A stretch of 64,000 bases of DNA from Tissierella sp032104385 (GTDB taxonomy: Bacteria > Bacillota > Clostridia > Tissierellales > Tissierellaceae): assembly GCF_032104385.1 (NCBI RefSeq), contig NZ_DAMCHJ010000001.1, positions 310,001 to 374,000 of the forward strand. Reading direction: 5' to 3'. The stretch's first letter is position 1. Each line of letters starts with the position of its first letter. The notes beneath the pieces are model-generated. The model did no database searches, had not been told where the DNA came from, and saw only the letters and a list, made by a program, of their open reading frames with translations. Shown piece after piece: positions 26,432 through 35,124 of the stretch. The translations under genes and the position numbers were made by a program.

Positions 26432-27310
26432 TCACCTATCGTATTTATATATTTTTTCAAAGGTCTTATAATAAAGCCCTGTAAGAATCAAAGCTATTAT
26501 AGTAATTAGTATATTATATACCATGGCATAGGGTCTATTTGCAAGTATTGGATTATTATATTCAATAAAAGCCTGTACAGGAAGAGCCTTAGGTTGTGTT
26601 GGTCCTAGTAGTAATGGTACTTCATATGCTCCAAAGGAAAATGCAAAGATAATAATAAAGGATGAAAAAACTGAAGGCATAATAAGAGGTAAAAGCACAT
26701 AAAAAAACACTTGCATTTTGTTTGCTCCTAAATTGGCTGCTGCATAGGATAATTTATTGCTAATTTTTCCCAATATAGTATATGTTGTAAGGGTGACAAA
26801 AGGTATTTCCTTCCATAAGTATGTTATTATTATACCTATGCCATTTTTCTCATATAGAATAGAGGGAAACTGGCTCCCTTCAGTAAGTAAGCCAGTTTCA
26901 TATAAAATTCGTGGAATTATCCCAGTTTGGGATAAAATATTATATATAAGAAGTACAGAAACTATATGGGGTACTATTATAGGTACTCTGTATATAGATT
27001 CTATTATCTCTTTTTTTCCTTTTACTTGAAGAATTGCATAGGAAAGTAAAACACCACAAATTATTGCTATAATAGATGAAATAAAGGAAGTATAAAGACT
27101 AAAGCCTAAAGATTCCAAAAATCTTTTACTGGTCAGTACCTCTTTATAATATTTCAATGTAATTTTAGTTAAACCAATCGCCTTAAAATATCCTAAACTT
27201 TGTATAAATCCCATTATTATTCCTGAAACAAAAATGGTAATTAATATAAATAATATTGGAGATAGCAATAAATATGGTTTTAATTTTTCTCTCAAATTAC
27301 TCACCTTCAC
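26432..27310 (-). CDS. ABC transporter permease 1
   Basis: 292 residues, six membrane helices. The EAA-type loop reads SYAAANLGANKMQVFFYVLLPLIMPSVF. It is similar in layout to the permeases of PotBC/YnjC-type importers. Its start overlaps the solute-binding protein gene by 14 bp. Confidence 0.92.
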   Translation of the reverse strand: MKVSNLREKLKPYLLLSPILFILITIFVSGIIMGFIQSLGYFKAIGLTKITLKYYKEVLTSKRFLESLGFSLYTSFISSIIAIICGVLLSYAILQVKGKKEIIESIYRVPIIVPHIVSVLLIYNILSQTGIIPRILYETGLLTEGSQFPSILYEKNGIGIIITYLWKEIPFVTLTTYTILGKISNKLSYAAANLGANKMQVFFYVLLPLIMPSVFSSFIIIFAFSFGAYEVPLLLGPTQPKALPVQAFIEYNNPILANRPYAMVYNILITIIALILTGLYYKTFEKIYKYDR

Positions 27311-28565
27311 CTGGTATTTCTTCTATCCATATTTTCTCAATTATTGGAACTAAATCTGCTGGCATTTCTGGAATTCTATGTTCTAATAATATATCTTGTG
27401 GTAAAGTTGCAATACCTAATTCTATAGATTCAAATCGAGCTTTTTCCTCTTGACTCAATTTATCATTGTCTAATACTGGTAAATCTCCCCATGTTGCTGG
27501 CTCATATTTTGTAGCTTGAGATTCTACATTTAATATATAATTAATCAATGCCATAGCCCCTGCCTTATTTGGAGCATTAAATGGTATAGCTAGAAAATGA
27601 GTATTACCTATTGTCCCTTTGTCAAATACAAAAGTTCTAGTTGAGTCTTTGTATTCTCCTGTTACAATTTTTCCTGATGCTGCATTTGGATTATAACTCA
27701 TAGTCATCCATACTTCTCCGTCTGCATACATATTGTCAAGAAGTGGTGCATCTCCTGGATAAGTCTTACCTTCTTTCCATAGATAAGGCTTTAGCTCCTT
27801 TAAATATTCAATAGCTGGTTCTATAGCCTTTCTTACAGTTTCTTCATCTGCTTCCATATTCATAAATTGCTCATATCCTACAATATCACATATTATATTT
27901 CTAACAAATGCAGAGCCTGTAAAATCCGGTAATGCTGGATAAGTAAATTTCCCTGGATTTTTCTTTGCCCATTCTAATAATTCCTTATGAACTACTGGAG
28001 TCTTGTCTATCTTTTCACTATCATATACCATTACCATTTGAGCTTTGCCATAGGGTGCTTCATATCCTTCAACTGGATAACCAAAATCATATTTTACATC
28101 TGGTGAATCCTTATCTATGTATTGATTGAAATTTGGTAATTTATCACTAAAAGGTCCAAATAATAAATTGTTTTTCTTAGCAGTAAAAAAATTTTCTCCA
28201 TTAATCCATACTACATCTATATTTCCATTTTCTACATTTAATTGTTTTTCATTTAAAAGACTATTAAGTATTTCATCTATATTCATTCCAACTCTTTTTA
28301 CTGTAATATCATAGTCTTTTTTTACATTTTCTGATAGATAGCCATCTATCCATGAGTTAGTTTGTTGACTACCGCCCCATCCATAAAAAGTAACAGTAGT
28401 TCCTCTTGCAGATTCAAGCAGCTCTTCAAAATCCTTATCAAGTACATTTACTTCATTAACTTGTTCCTGTTCCACTACTCCTTGTTCAGCTTTATTTGTA
28501 CTACATCCAACTAAGTTAAATATTAAGAGTCCTGATAATATAAGTAATAATATTTTCCTATTCAT
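27297..28565 (-). CDS. ABC transporter extracellular solute-binding lipoprotein (YnjB-like)
   Basis: 422 residues. The lipoprotein signal ends LIFNLVGC (Cys about 21). The mature protein starts with a Glu-rich linker, then TTVTFYGWGGSQQTNSWIDGYLSE and IDVVWINGENFFTAKKNNLLFGPF. This is typical of large (about 400-residue) binding proteins of the YnjB type. The ligand of that family is unsettled. Linkage to glycosyltransferases and a kinase suggests an organic solute rather than a bare metal or phosphate ion; this is inference. Confidence 0.9.
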   Translation of the reverse strand: MNRKILLLILSGLLIFNLVGCSTNKAEQGVVEQEQVNEVNVLDKDFEELLESARGTTVTFYGWGGSQQTNSWIDGYLSENVKKDYDITVKRVGMNIDEILNSLLNEKQLNVENGNIDVVWINGENFFTAKKNNLLFGPFSDKLPNFNQYIDKDSPDVKYDFGYPVEGYEAPYGKAQMVMVYDSEKIDKTPVVHKELLEWAKKNPGKFTYPALPDFTGSAFVRNIICDIVGYEQFMNMEADEETVRKAIEPAIEYLKELKPYLWKEGKTYPGDAPLLDNMYADGEVWMTMSYNPNAASGKIVTGEYKDSTRTFVFDKGTIGNTHFLAIPFNAPNKAGAMALINYILNVESQATKYEPATWGDLPVLDNDKLSQEEKARFESIELGIATLPQDILLEHRIPEMPADLVPIIEKIWIEEIPGEGE

Positions 28566-29217
28566 TAATCTTCTCTCCTTTTTCTTGAAATATCTTTTTC
28601 ATTATAAAAGAAATTATAAACAATCCTATTAGTAATCCTATGGAAAGATAAAAATCTTTACTTCCAAATACTGTAGTCTTATCTCCAAGGTTTGTATATA
28701 CTATTATTCCTGGTAATGAACCAATAGTTGTAGCTAATGCAAAATCTTTGAACCTTACATCTGATAATCCTGCACTATAACTAACTATCTTAAAAGGAAA
28801 TAAGGGAATTAATCTCAACATCAAAATTAGAAAAAATCCACTGTTCTTTTTATCAAATAAAACTAAATCCTTCTTTATAAGTTTCTTTACTACTTGCTGA
28901 CCTAGTTTCCTAGATATATAGAATGATATTGCTGCTCCAATTAATGAGCCTACTGTAGTAAGTACAGTTCCCCAAAACAATCCAAATATCATACCACCTG
29001 CAATTACTAATACAGAATCTGGAAATAATAATAAAGGTAGAGAAGATAATAAAGCCACATAAATCATTGGAGCCATTACACCTTTACCTTGAATAAACTC
29101 CTTAATCTCTTTTGGTCCATAGCCTTTAAAAATATTAAATTTATTGATTAATAAAGCTATAGCTATTATTAATCCAGTTGTTAATATGAATTTTAATAAA
29201 GAATTTTTATCCTTCAT
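28558..29217 (-). CDS. TVP38/TMEM64 (VTT-domain) membrane protein
   Basis: 219 residues with five or six membrane helices. The VTT/SNARE-associated core reads FPDSVLVIAGGMIFGLFWGTVLTTVGSLIGAAISFYISRKLG, then LRLIPLFPFKIVSYSAGLSDVRF and GSLPGIIVYTNLG. Function in bacteria is uncertain (lipid scramblase/transport-like). Homologues recur next to metalloid and mercury genes. It overlaps the solute-binding gene by 8 bp. Two more VTT proteins occur at 33.7-35.1 kb. Confidence 0.92.
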   Translation of the reverse strand: MKDKNSLLKFILTTGLIIAIALLINKFNIFKGYGPKEIKEFIQGKGVMAPMIYVALLSSLPLLLFPDSVLVIAGGMIFGLFWGTVLTTVGSLIGAAISFYISRKLGQQVVKKLIKKDLVLFDKKNSGFFLILMLRLIPLFPFKIVSYSAGLSDVRFKDFALATTIGSLPGIIVYTNLGDKTTVFGSKDFYLSIGLLIGLFIISFIMKKIFQEKGEKINE

Positions 29218-29221
29218 ATTC

Positions 29222-30331
29222 TCACTTCCCCATATTCTTTCCTCTATACCTATTAACCCACTTTATAACTAATCCTTGGTTCTTCTGATCCATATGCTGA
29301 AAATCCTCATTGAATAGTAAATCCAATATATGGTAAGATTTCTTGCCACCTCTACGCATAGACTCTACACACTCTTGACAATAGGTAATAATATATTCTG
29401 TTTTTGCCTCCTGAGCCCTTCTCCTAGTATGGGAATTGGCTATTTTACTTTGGGTAACGGACACCATGCCACCAGAGCCGCAGCAAAGAGTTCTTCCCTT
29501 GTTATACTTCATTTCTTCAGTTTTAAATCCTAAATCATCTACTATATTTCTAATAGAACTATGGATTATATCTACATCCCTAGTTGGACATGGATCATGT
29601 ATGGTAAACTCTAGTTCTATGGTTTTACCAATACCTTTTCTGCCATTTGGAATTCCTACATTAGCCAGTACTTCCCATAGAGAAATTACTTCAATATCCT
29701 TGCTATTATTTCCTATGGTCATAAAACAATTTTGACATCCAGTGATTATCCTTTTAACATTTTTATTTTTAAATTCTCTTTCAAGTATAGAATAGTATTC
29801 TCTAAACTTCTCATCTTTTCCCATGAAAGCTGTAGGCTTACCACAGCATTTGGTATATATTCCTATGCCATCTATTTTACTTCTAAGATATTCATATGTA
29901 TTTTCTACTATTTTTGGACTATAAGAAAGAAGCCCACATCCTGGGAAAAATATAGTATCTGATTGTAGATTTTGAATATCAGATGTAAACAATTTAGAAA
30001 AGCTTAGGTTTTGATGTAGTTCTACTCCACCACCATTGAGCTCCTTAGGTAATTTACCATTATTTTCTTTAACTACATCTCTTCTCATATCTAGAAATAA
30101 GCTCTTTAAATCTACTTCCTTTGGACATACTTTAGTGCAATATCCACATAGCATACATGAGTAGGGTAGGGTATATTCAAATCTTTCATTATCTAATAAT
30201 TCCTTTAGTAGATTTTTTGGAGAATTACAAAACTTATCTAACATAGGACAGCCTTTCATACAAGCCTTACAGCCAATACATTTTTCTTCTTCTTTACTTA
30301 TTATTTTCATAGTTTGAGATGATATTTTCAT
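29222..30331 (-). CDS. (Fe-S)-binding CCG-domain protein (GlpC/HdrD-like)
   Basis: 369 residues. The N-terminal ferredoxin-type region has two 4Fe-4S motifs, CIGCKACMKGCPM and CMLCGYCTKVCP. Two CCG-type cysteine-rich domains follow, with GCG near FFPGCGLLSYSP, CCGKPTAFMG, GCQNC, then TLCCGSGG and YCQECVESM. The family (HdrD, GlpC, LutA relatives) couples thiol/disulfide or quinone redox chemistry to Fe-S electron flow. It is the first gene of the nine-gene operon. GGGGAGGTG precedes its ATG. The divergent arsR lies 238 bp away. Confidence 0.92.
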   Translation of the reverse strand: MKISSQTMKIISKEEEKCIGCKACMKGCPMLDKFCNSPKNLLKELLDNERFEYTLPYSCMLCGYCTKVCPKEVDLKSLFLDMRRDVVKENNGKLPKELNGGGVELHQNLSFSKLFTSDIQNLQSDTIFFPGCGLLSYSPKIVENTYEYLRSKIDGIGIYTKCCGKPTAFMGKDEKFREYYSILEREFKNKNVKRIITGCQNCFMTIGNNSKDIEVISLWEVLANVGIPNGRKGIGKTIELEFTIHDPCPTRDVDIIHSSIRNIVDDLGFKTEEMKYNKGRTLCCGSGGMVSVTQSKIANSHTRRRAQEAKTEYIITYCQECVESMRRGGKKSYHILDLLFNEDFQHMDQKNQGLVIKWVNRYRGKNMGK

Positions 30332-30429
30332 TTATGACACCTCCCCATTTGAACAATGAAAAGATTACTTTCAGATATTAACACCGATTAAATTTTAACA
30401 TATACAATAATTTAAATGAAATTAAGTTT

Positions 30430-30452
30430 ATCTATAGATTTTATCTATAGAT
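30430..30452. promoter_or_regulatory. paired ATCTATAGAT sites in the divergent region
   Basis: Two identical 10-bp palindromes ATCTATAGAT (30430-30439 and 30443-30452) lie 13 bp apart. They share the ATCTATA core with the large palindrome in front of arsR, and they sit on the side of the leftward operon. I infer that the ArsR made from 30570 also controls the leftward operon. Confidence 0.55.
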
Positions 30453-30487
30453 AGATATCTTTTATATTATTAAATCTTTTTAATACA

Positions 30488-30543
30488 TTGACATTTATCT
30501 ATATGTAGTAATATAATGAACATATAGATAAATATCTATATGT
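30488..30543 (+). promoter_or_regulatory. arsR-arsP promoter and operator
   Basis: The -35 TTGACA (at 30489) and -10 TATAAT are separated by 18 bp. Immediately downstream is a perfect 24-bp palindrome (30520-30543) whose half-site is ACATATAGAT followed by a 4-bp AAAT centre. A further half-site ATCTATATGT overlaps the spacer (30497-30506). This is the expected layout for ArsR autorepression. Confidence 0.85.
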
Positions 30544-30569
30544 TGTAAATAAAGAAGGGAAGTGAAAAC

Positions 30570-30881
30570 ATGATTAAATCTTATACAGATTATGCATTGC
30601 TTTTAAAGGCATTGGGAGATGAAACAAGAATTCAAATATTTCACATGCTCTCTCAAGGAGAACTATGTGCCTGTAATCTATTGGAAGAATTCCACATTAC
30701 ACAGCCTACTCTTTCTTATCATATGAAAACATTATGTGAATCCGGACTTGTTAATGGAAGAAAGGATGGTATATGGATGAAATATTCCATTAATAAGGAT
30801 TCATTAGAATTATTAAAGGAATTATTTAAGGATATAGATGAGCATATAGAGAAATCTAGCAACAAACCAAATAATATTTAA
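30570..30881 (+). CDS. arsR: ArsR-family metalloid-responsive repressor
   Basis: 103 residues with a winged helix: DETRIQIFHMLSQGELCACNLLEEF, then the recognition helix TQPTLSYHMKTL. The cysteine pair in ELCACNLL sits where classical ArsR proteins (ELCVCDL) bind As(III), at the start of the DNA-binding helix, so arsenite or organoarsenite should release it from DNA. GAAGGGAAGTG precedes the ATG. The arsP gene starts a few bases beyond the stop. Confidence 0.93.
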   Translation: MIKSYTDYALLLKALGDETRIQIFHMLSQGELCACNLLEEFHITQPTLSYHMKTLCESGLVNGRKDGIWMKYSINKDSLELLKELFKDIDEHIEKSSNKPNNI

Positions 30882-30895
30882 GGATGGTGATATCT

Positions 30896-31900
30896 ATGAT
30901 TATTTTAAAATGGTTAAATGCACAATTACTTAAAATGGAATGGCTTTTTAATTTAATTAAGCTTCTTGTGGAAAACATCTTTGGCCTAAGCATAGACAGT
31001 AGGTTAGGCGGAAGTATTCATTTCTTTATCTATGATGTAATTAAGATATTTATTTTACTTTCAGTATTAATTTTTGGAATCTCTTATATTCAATCTTTCT
31101 TCCCACCAGAAAGAACTAGAAAAATACTAGGTCGATATAGGGGAATTACAGCTAATACCTTTGCTGCTTTACTTGGTACAGTTACACCATTTTGCTCCTG
31201 TTCTTCTATACCATTGTTCATTGGATTTACTAGTGCGGGACTACCAATTGGAACTACTTTTTCTTTTTTAATTTCATCACCCCTGGTAGATTTGGCATCT
31301 GTTATTTTATTAGCTAGTATATTTAATTGGAAAATAGCTATAGCATATGTTGTAGTTGGTGTAGTTCTTGCTGTAGTTGGTGGAACCCTCATTAGTAATC
31401 TAAAGCTAGAAAAATATGTAGAGCCTTTTGTTTTTAACAATCCAGTACTTGAAATGGATCAAGAAAAGCTAACATCTAAAGATAGAGTCGATTTCGCAAA
31501 AGAGCAAGTATTAGATATTGTAAAAAAGGTATGGTTATATATCCTAATTGGTGTTGGAATTGGTGCAGCTATTCATAACTATATTCCAGAAAAAATAATA
31601 TCAGCAATACTAGGTCAAGACAAATGGTACTCTGTTTTAGTAGCTACATTTATAAGTATACCAATGTACGCAGATATATTCGGCACATTACCTATTGCAG
31701 AAGCACTAGTAATGAAAGGAGTAGGTTTAGGAACAGCTTTGTCTTTTATGATGGGAGTAACAGCCCTTTCACTTCCTTCGATAATCATGCTTTCAAAAGT
31801 AGTTAAGAGAAAACTTTTATGGATTTTTGTTGGTATTGTATCTTTAGGAATTATTATCATAGGATATACTTTTAATATCTTTGCATATTTATTTATTTAA
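30896..31900 (+). CDS. arsP: ArsP-type organoarsenical efflux permease
   Basis: About 334 residues from MIILKWLNAQ; a preceding in-frame ATG directly abuts AAGG and is less likely. There are eight to ten membrane helices. The diagnostic TPFCSCSSIPLFIGF motif contains the cysteines that bind trivalent organoarsenicals in ArsP; SAGLPIGTTFSFLISSPLVD follows. ArsP exports trivalent methylated or aromatic arsenicals rather than inorganic arsenite. The gene is in the arsR operon. The DUF318 permease family also has members of other function, so the exact substrate is inferred. Confidence 0.88.
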   Translation: MIILKWLNAQLLKMEWLFNLIKLLVENIFGLSIDSRLGGSIHFFIYDVIKIFILLSVLIFGISYIQSFFPPERTRKILGRYRGITANTFAALLGTVTPFCSCSSIPLFIGFTSAGLPIGTTFSFLISSPLVDLASVILLASIFNWKIAIAYVVVGVVLAVVGGTLISNLKLEKYVEPFVFNNPVLEMDQEKLTSKDRVDFAKEQVLDIVKKVWLYILIGVGIGAAIHNYIPEKIISAILGQDKWYSVLVATFISIPMYADIFGTLPIAEALVMKGVGLGTALSFMMGVTALSLPSIIMLSKVVKRKLLWIFVGIVSLGIIIIGYTFNIFAYLFI

Positions 31901-31935
31901 TTACCTAGTTGATAGAAAAACATTTTTGAATTTAA

Positions 31936-31973
31936 AAGGCCTAGTAAAGATTAATCCTCCTCTACTAGGTCTT
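31936..31973. terminator. bidirectional terminator between arsP and the thioredoxin-like gene
   Basis: The stem CCTAGTA/TACTAGG (31940-31946 and 31963-31969) is extended by A/T and G-T pairs, with T-rich flanks on both strands, between convergent genes. Confidence 0.7.
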
Positions 31974-31997
31974 TCAATTTTATCTTTTAGTGAAATA

Positions 31998-32234
31998 TTA
32001 TTGTTCAGTCAATAATTTTTTAATCTCCTTTACTGATGGGACTTTACCCATGGCTTTAATTTGTCCATCTATTACTAGAGTAGGTGTTGTCATAACACCA
32101 TATTTAACAATCTCTATTAAATCCTCTACCTTTTCTATTTGAGCATCAATTTTCAATTCTTCAATAGCAATTTTTAAATTTTTTTCTACTTCATCACATT
32201 TTGAACAACCAGCACCTAATACTTTTATTATCAT
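31998..32234 (-). CDS. small redox-active thioredoxin-like protein
   Basis: 78 residues with a thioredoxin fold: IIKVLGAGCSKCDEVEKN (active site CSKC), then MTTPTLVIDG with the cis-proline. The family (TIGR00412, glutaredoxin-like) is regularly found next to ArsP/permease genes and arsR. It may reduce arsenate reductase or arsenicals, or act as a thiol chaperone. AAAGGAG precedes the ATG. It is the third gene of the cobW-arsR-trx unit. Confidence 0.92.
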   Translation of the reverse strand: MIIKVLGAGCSKCDEVEKNLKIAIEELKIDAQIEKVEDLIEIVKYGVMTTPTLVIDGQIKAMGKVPSVKEIKKLLTEQ

Positions 32235-32264
32235 TTTATATTCTCCTTTACCTATGATCCTTTT

Positions 32265-32618
32265 TTATCTTTGCTTATTCATATTTGTCAATTCAATATA
32301 TTTTGCTGCTGCTTTACTTTTCTCTATATCCAATTTTAAGATTGGATATTCTCCTATATTGTCTACTATCTCCTGTAATATATTTTCCAGCAACCTATCT
32401 TCTATATTTAAAGAATAGAAAGTATATTGCTCCTTTCTTTTATCTTTTACTAAACCTATATCTCTAAGTCTAGCAAGGTGTTTTGAAACATTAGGTTGAG
32501 ATATACCAGTAATTCCACAAATCTGGCATACACAAAACTCATTGTGAAATAAAAGCACCATTATTCTAAGCCTTGTTTCATCAGAAAGCAATTTAAAATA
32601 ATTCAATAATTTATCCAT
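32265..32618 (-). CDS. second ArsR-family repressor
   Basis: 117 residues. The winged helix reads DETRLRIMVLLFHNEFCVCQICGITGISQPNVSKHLARL. The metal site FCVCQIC has a third cysteine two residues after the usual pair. A longer C-terminal helix (about 35 residues) carries extra charged residues. It differs clearly from the other two ArsR proteins in this window. It lies between cobW and the thioredoxin-like gene, 16 bp after cobW. Confidence 0.93.
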   Translation of the reverse strand: MDKLLNYFKLLSDETRLRIMVLLFHNEFCVCQICGITGISQPNVSKHLARLRDIGLVKDKRKEQYTFYSLNIEDRLLENILQEIVDNIGEYPILKLDIEKSKAAAKYIELTNMNKQR

Positions 32619-32634
32619 ATAGTCATTCCTTTCT

Positions 32635-33567
32635 CTATCTTAACTTCATTTCTTCTCCTACTACTTCTTCCCAAGTATTGAATATACACCTAATTATCTG
32701 TGGTCCTATTTTAGATATGATTACTAATTCAGATGTATTTTCACCCTTGTCTGTTGGCTTATAGTCTATAGTTTTATTTACTACATCTACTTGATTCCAT
32801 CCATCTTCTAACTTAAAGAATCCTTTTATTCTATAACTATCTTTCTTTATAATATCTAGAAACTGAGTAAGTTTTTCTTTTGTTACTTCTCCTTCATAGG
32901 TTAAAGTTAGAGTCTTTGGTTTGTTTTCAGGAGTATTAGTAGTGTCTTCTACACCAAGCCAATCTTCTTCTAATAGATCATTTTCTAAAAAGTTATAGTC
33001 TATCTTTCCATTTATAGATTCTACAATATCTACTCTTTCATTTATCTCTCTAATCTTTGCTTTAACTTCATTAAGCTTACTATCATCTATCAAGTCTACC
33101 TTAGATAAAATCACTAGATGGGCAAATTTAAGCTGCCTTTCTACCGTTTCTATATCTTTTACTTGCTCCAAGAAATTCAAACCATCTACTATACAAATAG
33201 CCCCACTATAATCATACACATCACCTTTTGCAACCTTCACAGCTTCTAAGAATTCCCCTATATTAGATGGGTCAGCAAGACCTGAACTTTCAACAATAAC
33301 ATATTCCATATTTCTATCTGCCATTTCTGTTAAAGCAGATACAAAAGAAAGTTGTAAACAAGAGCAAAATATTGAACCTCTATTTATTTCTACAAGCTCC
33401 ATACCTTCTTTTTGAATTATGGTTCCGTCTATTCCTACCTTACCAAATTCATTCATTATAACTGCTACTTTCTTACCTTCTAAATCATTAAGAACATTAG
33501 TTAAGAAAGTAGTTTTCCCTGCACCTAAAAAACCTGTAAGCAAATATAATTTTGTTTTATTTTCCAT
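32635..33567 (-). CDS. CobW/G3E-family GTPase (metallochaperone-like)
   Basis: 310 residues. Walker A is GFLGAGKTTFL, then NEFGKVGIDG, SSGLADPSNI and LSKVDLID (G4). A C-terminal CobW_C domain starts near residue 215. The family's metal-binding CxCC motif is replaced by FCSCLQ near residue 68, so one cysteine is missing. G3E GTPases deliver metal ions to proteins. Co-transcription with an arsR and a thioredoxin-like gene makes a metal/metalloid-stress role likely. Confidence 0.9.
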   Translation of the reverse strand: MENKTKLYLLTGFLGAGKTTFLTNVLNDLEGKKVAVIMNEFGKVGIDGTIIQKEGMELVEINRGSIFCSCLQLSFVSALTEMADRNMEYVIVESSGLADPSNIGEFLEAVKVAKGDVYDYSGAICIVDGLNFLEQVKDIETVERQLKFAHLVILSKVDLIDDSKLNEVKAKIREINERVDIVESINGKIDYNFLENDLLEEDWLGVEDTTNTPENKPKTLTLTYEGEVTKEKLTQFLDIIKKDSYRIKGFFKLEDGWNQVDVVNKTIDYKPTDKGENTSELVIISKIGPQIIRCIFNTWEEVVGEEMKLR

Positions 33568-33592
33568 AATAAATTCCTCCTTAAAGATTATT

Positions 33593-33661
33593 ATATACCT
33601 ATATGCCTATATGGGTATATGTCTATGATTTTATATTACTCCTCCTCATTACTTTTGTCAA
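33593..33661 (-). promoter_or_regulatory. promoter and dyad operator of cobW-arsR-trx
   Basis: On the minus strand, TTGACA (33656-33661) and TAATAT (33633-33638) have 17-bp spacing. Downstream is an imperfect dyad whose arms are ATATACC and GGTATAT (33593-33620), with a repeated ATAT centre. It fits an ArsR/SmtB-type operator, but its sequence differs from the other two operators. Confidence 0.65.
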
Positions 33662-33674
33662 TAATTATATAAAT

Positions 33675-33716
33675 TAAAACAGATTTCCTTTTTATGTTTA
33701 AAGGAAATCTGTTTTA
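33675..33716 (-). terminator. terminator of rhodanese-VTT-VTT
   Basis: A perfect 17-bp stem starting TAAAACAGATTTCC and an 8-nt loop lie directly after the stop of the second VTT gene. Confidence 0.85.
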
Positions 33717-33718
33717 AT

Positions 33719-34414
33719 TTACAAATTGATATTATCGTCCTTTTTCTGCTTTTCAACCCAAATCTTTCTTATGGTATATACTAATGCACTAATTCCAAAT
33801 AATAGCAATAACCCCTTTACAAAAGTAGATGGGTCAGATGATTTAGCCGAAGCATATGAATAAACAATAGTTGCTGGTAACTGACCAATACCAGTAGCTA
33901 GAATAAATCCTCCAAATCCCATAGATGTGAGTCCCGCTGCATAACTAATAGGGTCAAAGGGTACAAATGGTAAAAGTCTTGCTATAAGTATGGTATTCTT
34001 TCCATATTTCTCAAAAAAAACTTCTACATCATTAAGAGCCATTTTACTAGCAAATTTCTCGGCAACTCCTCTACCATAAATCCTTGAGATCCCAAAGCAT
34101 ACAGCAGCACCAGCCATAGCACTAGACCATGAAAGTATGGCCCCTTTCCACCATCCCCAAATAGCTGCATTTGCAAAAGTTATAAAAAATGCTGGTATTG
34201 GAGCAGCAATAGCTTGTAATATCATCATTATAAATGAAATCCCTACAGCCCATGCTCCAAATGACCTGATATATTCCTTTACAGATTCCACATCTTTAAA
34301 TGCAGAAATCATATTTTTCAAACCATCATTTAACGGTTTAATAAAGACAAATGATAGTATAACTACAATTAAAACTAAAAATTTTATAATTCCGGACTTT
34401 TTTATTTTATTCAT
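33719..34414 (-). CDS. TVP38/TMEM64 (VTT-domain) membrane protein
   Basis: 231 residues from MNKIKKSGIIKF; AGGAGG lies before this ATG, and the longer upstream frame overlaps the preceding gene. Five or six membrane helices are predicted. The VTT core reads PIPAFFITFANAAIWGWWKGAILSW, RLLPFVPFDPISYAAGLTSMGF and TGIGQLPATIVYSYA. It is last in the rhodanese-VTT-VTT unit. Role in metalloid or sulfur handling is inferred from context only. Confidence 0.9.
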   Translation of the reverse strand: MNKIKKSGIIKFLVLIVVILSFVFIKPLNDGLKNMISAFKDVESVKEYIRSFGAWAVGISFIMMILQAIAAPIPAFFITFANAAIWGWWKGAILSWSSAMAGAAVCFGISRIYGRGVAEKFASKMALNDVEVFFEKYGKNTILIARLLPFVPFDPISYAAGLTSMGFGGFILATGIGQLPATIVYSYASAKSSDPSTFVKGLLLLFGISALVYTIRKIWVEKQKKDDNINL

Positions 34415-34424
34415 TTTCTTCCTC

Positions 34425-35108
34425 CTAATACTTTTTATAGTGTTTCTTTGTAGCAATAGCAAATACAACGACTGACAAGGCAAGTCTTATAAATATAATT
34501 CCAATCTCATAACTATAGCTATAATAACCTTTCTTTAATGAATAGGCTATAGTTGTAATAGTAATCCAAATAATAGAATTTATCATATATTTTTTTAAAT
34601 CTAGTTGCAAAATCCCCATTATATAACTGATAAGGTCAAAATTCAATGGTAAAATCCTAACAAATATATGCACTAAGCTACTATTTCTTATATCATTAAT
34701 TATTATATCATTATTTATATTTATCTTTTTCATCAATAAATTTATTCCATTAGATATTAATGTTTTACCAATATCAAAGCATACATAAGCACCAATAATC
34801 CTACCTATAAGACTTAAAATAATCCCAATTAATGCCCCAAATACTTTTATGTTAGCAAAAATCATAATTTCATACTTAAATGGAATAATTAACGCCTGCA
34901 ATATCATTAAGCCAATAGAAACTATTGGTCTAATGATATCATAAGAATTTAAGTATCCTACTATTGATTCTGAACTATTTGATGTAAATAACAAAGCAAT
35001 TTCGCTAATAATAGATTTAAATGGCTTGTATGCAATATATAATAATACTGTTAATAATAAGATACTCAGATATAAATATTTTTTATTAATTCTTATCACA
35101 CTTTTCAT
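34425..35108 (-). CDS. divergent VTT-domain membrane protein
   Basis: 227 residues, five or six membrane helices. The VTT motifs are weaker than in its neighbour: IPFKYEIMIFANIKVFGALIG, RILPLNFDLISYIMGILQL. It sits between the rhodanese gene (16-bp gap) and the canonical VTT gene (10-bp gap). Two different VTT proteins side by side suggest a heteromeric membrane complex. Confidence 0.8.
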   Translation of the reverse strand: MKSVIRINKKYLYLSILLLTVLLYIAYKPFKSIISEIALLFTSNSSESIVGYLNSYDIIRPIVSIGLMILQALIIPFKYEIMIFANIKVFGALIGIILSLIGRIIGAYVCFDIGKTLISNGINLLMKKININNDIIINDIRNSSLVHIFVRILPLNFDLISYIMGILQLDLKKYMINSIIWITITTIAYSLKKGYYSYSYEIGIIFIRLALSVVVFAIATKKHYKKY

Positions 35109-35124
35109 CTATAATACCATATAA

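Noticed and set aside
32635..33567. Cobalamin synthesis role for the CobW-like GTPase
   Set aside because: No cobalamin genes nearby; the operon with arsR and a thioredoxin-like gene argues for metal stress instead.
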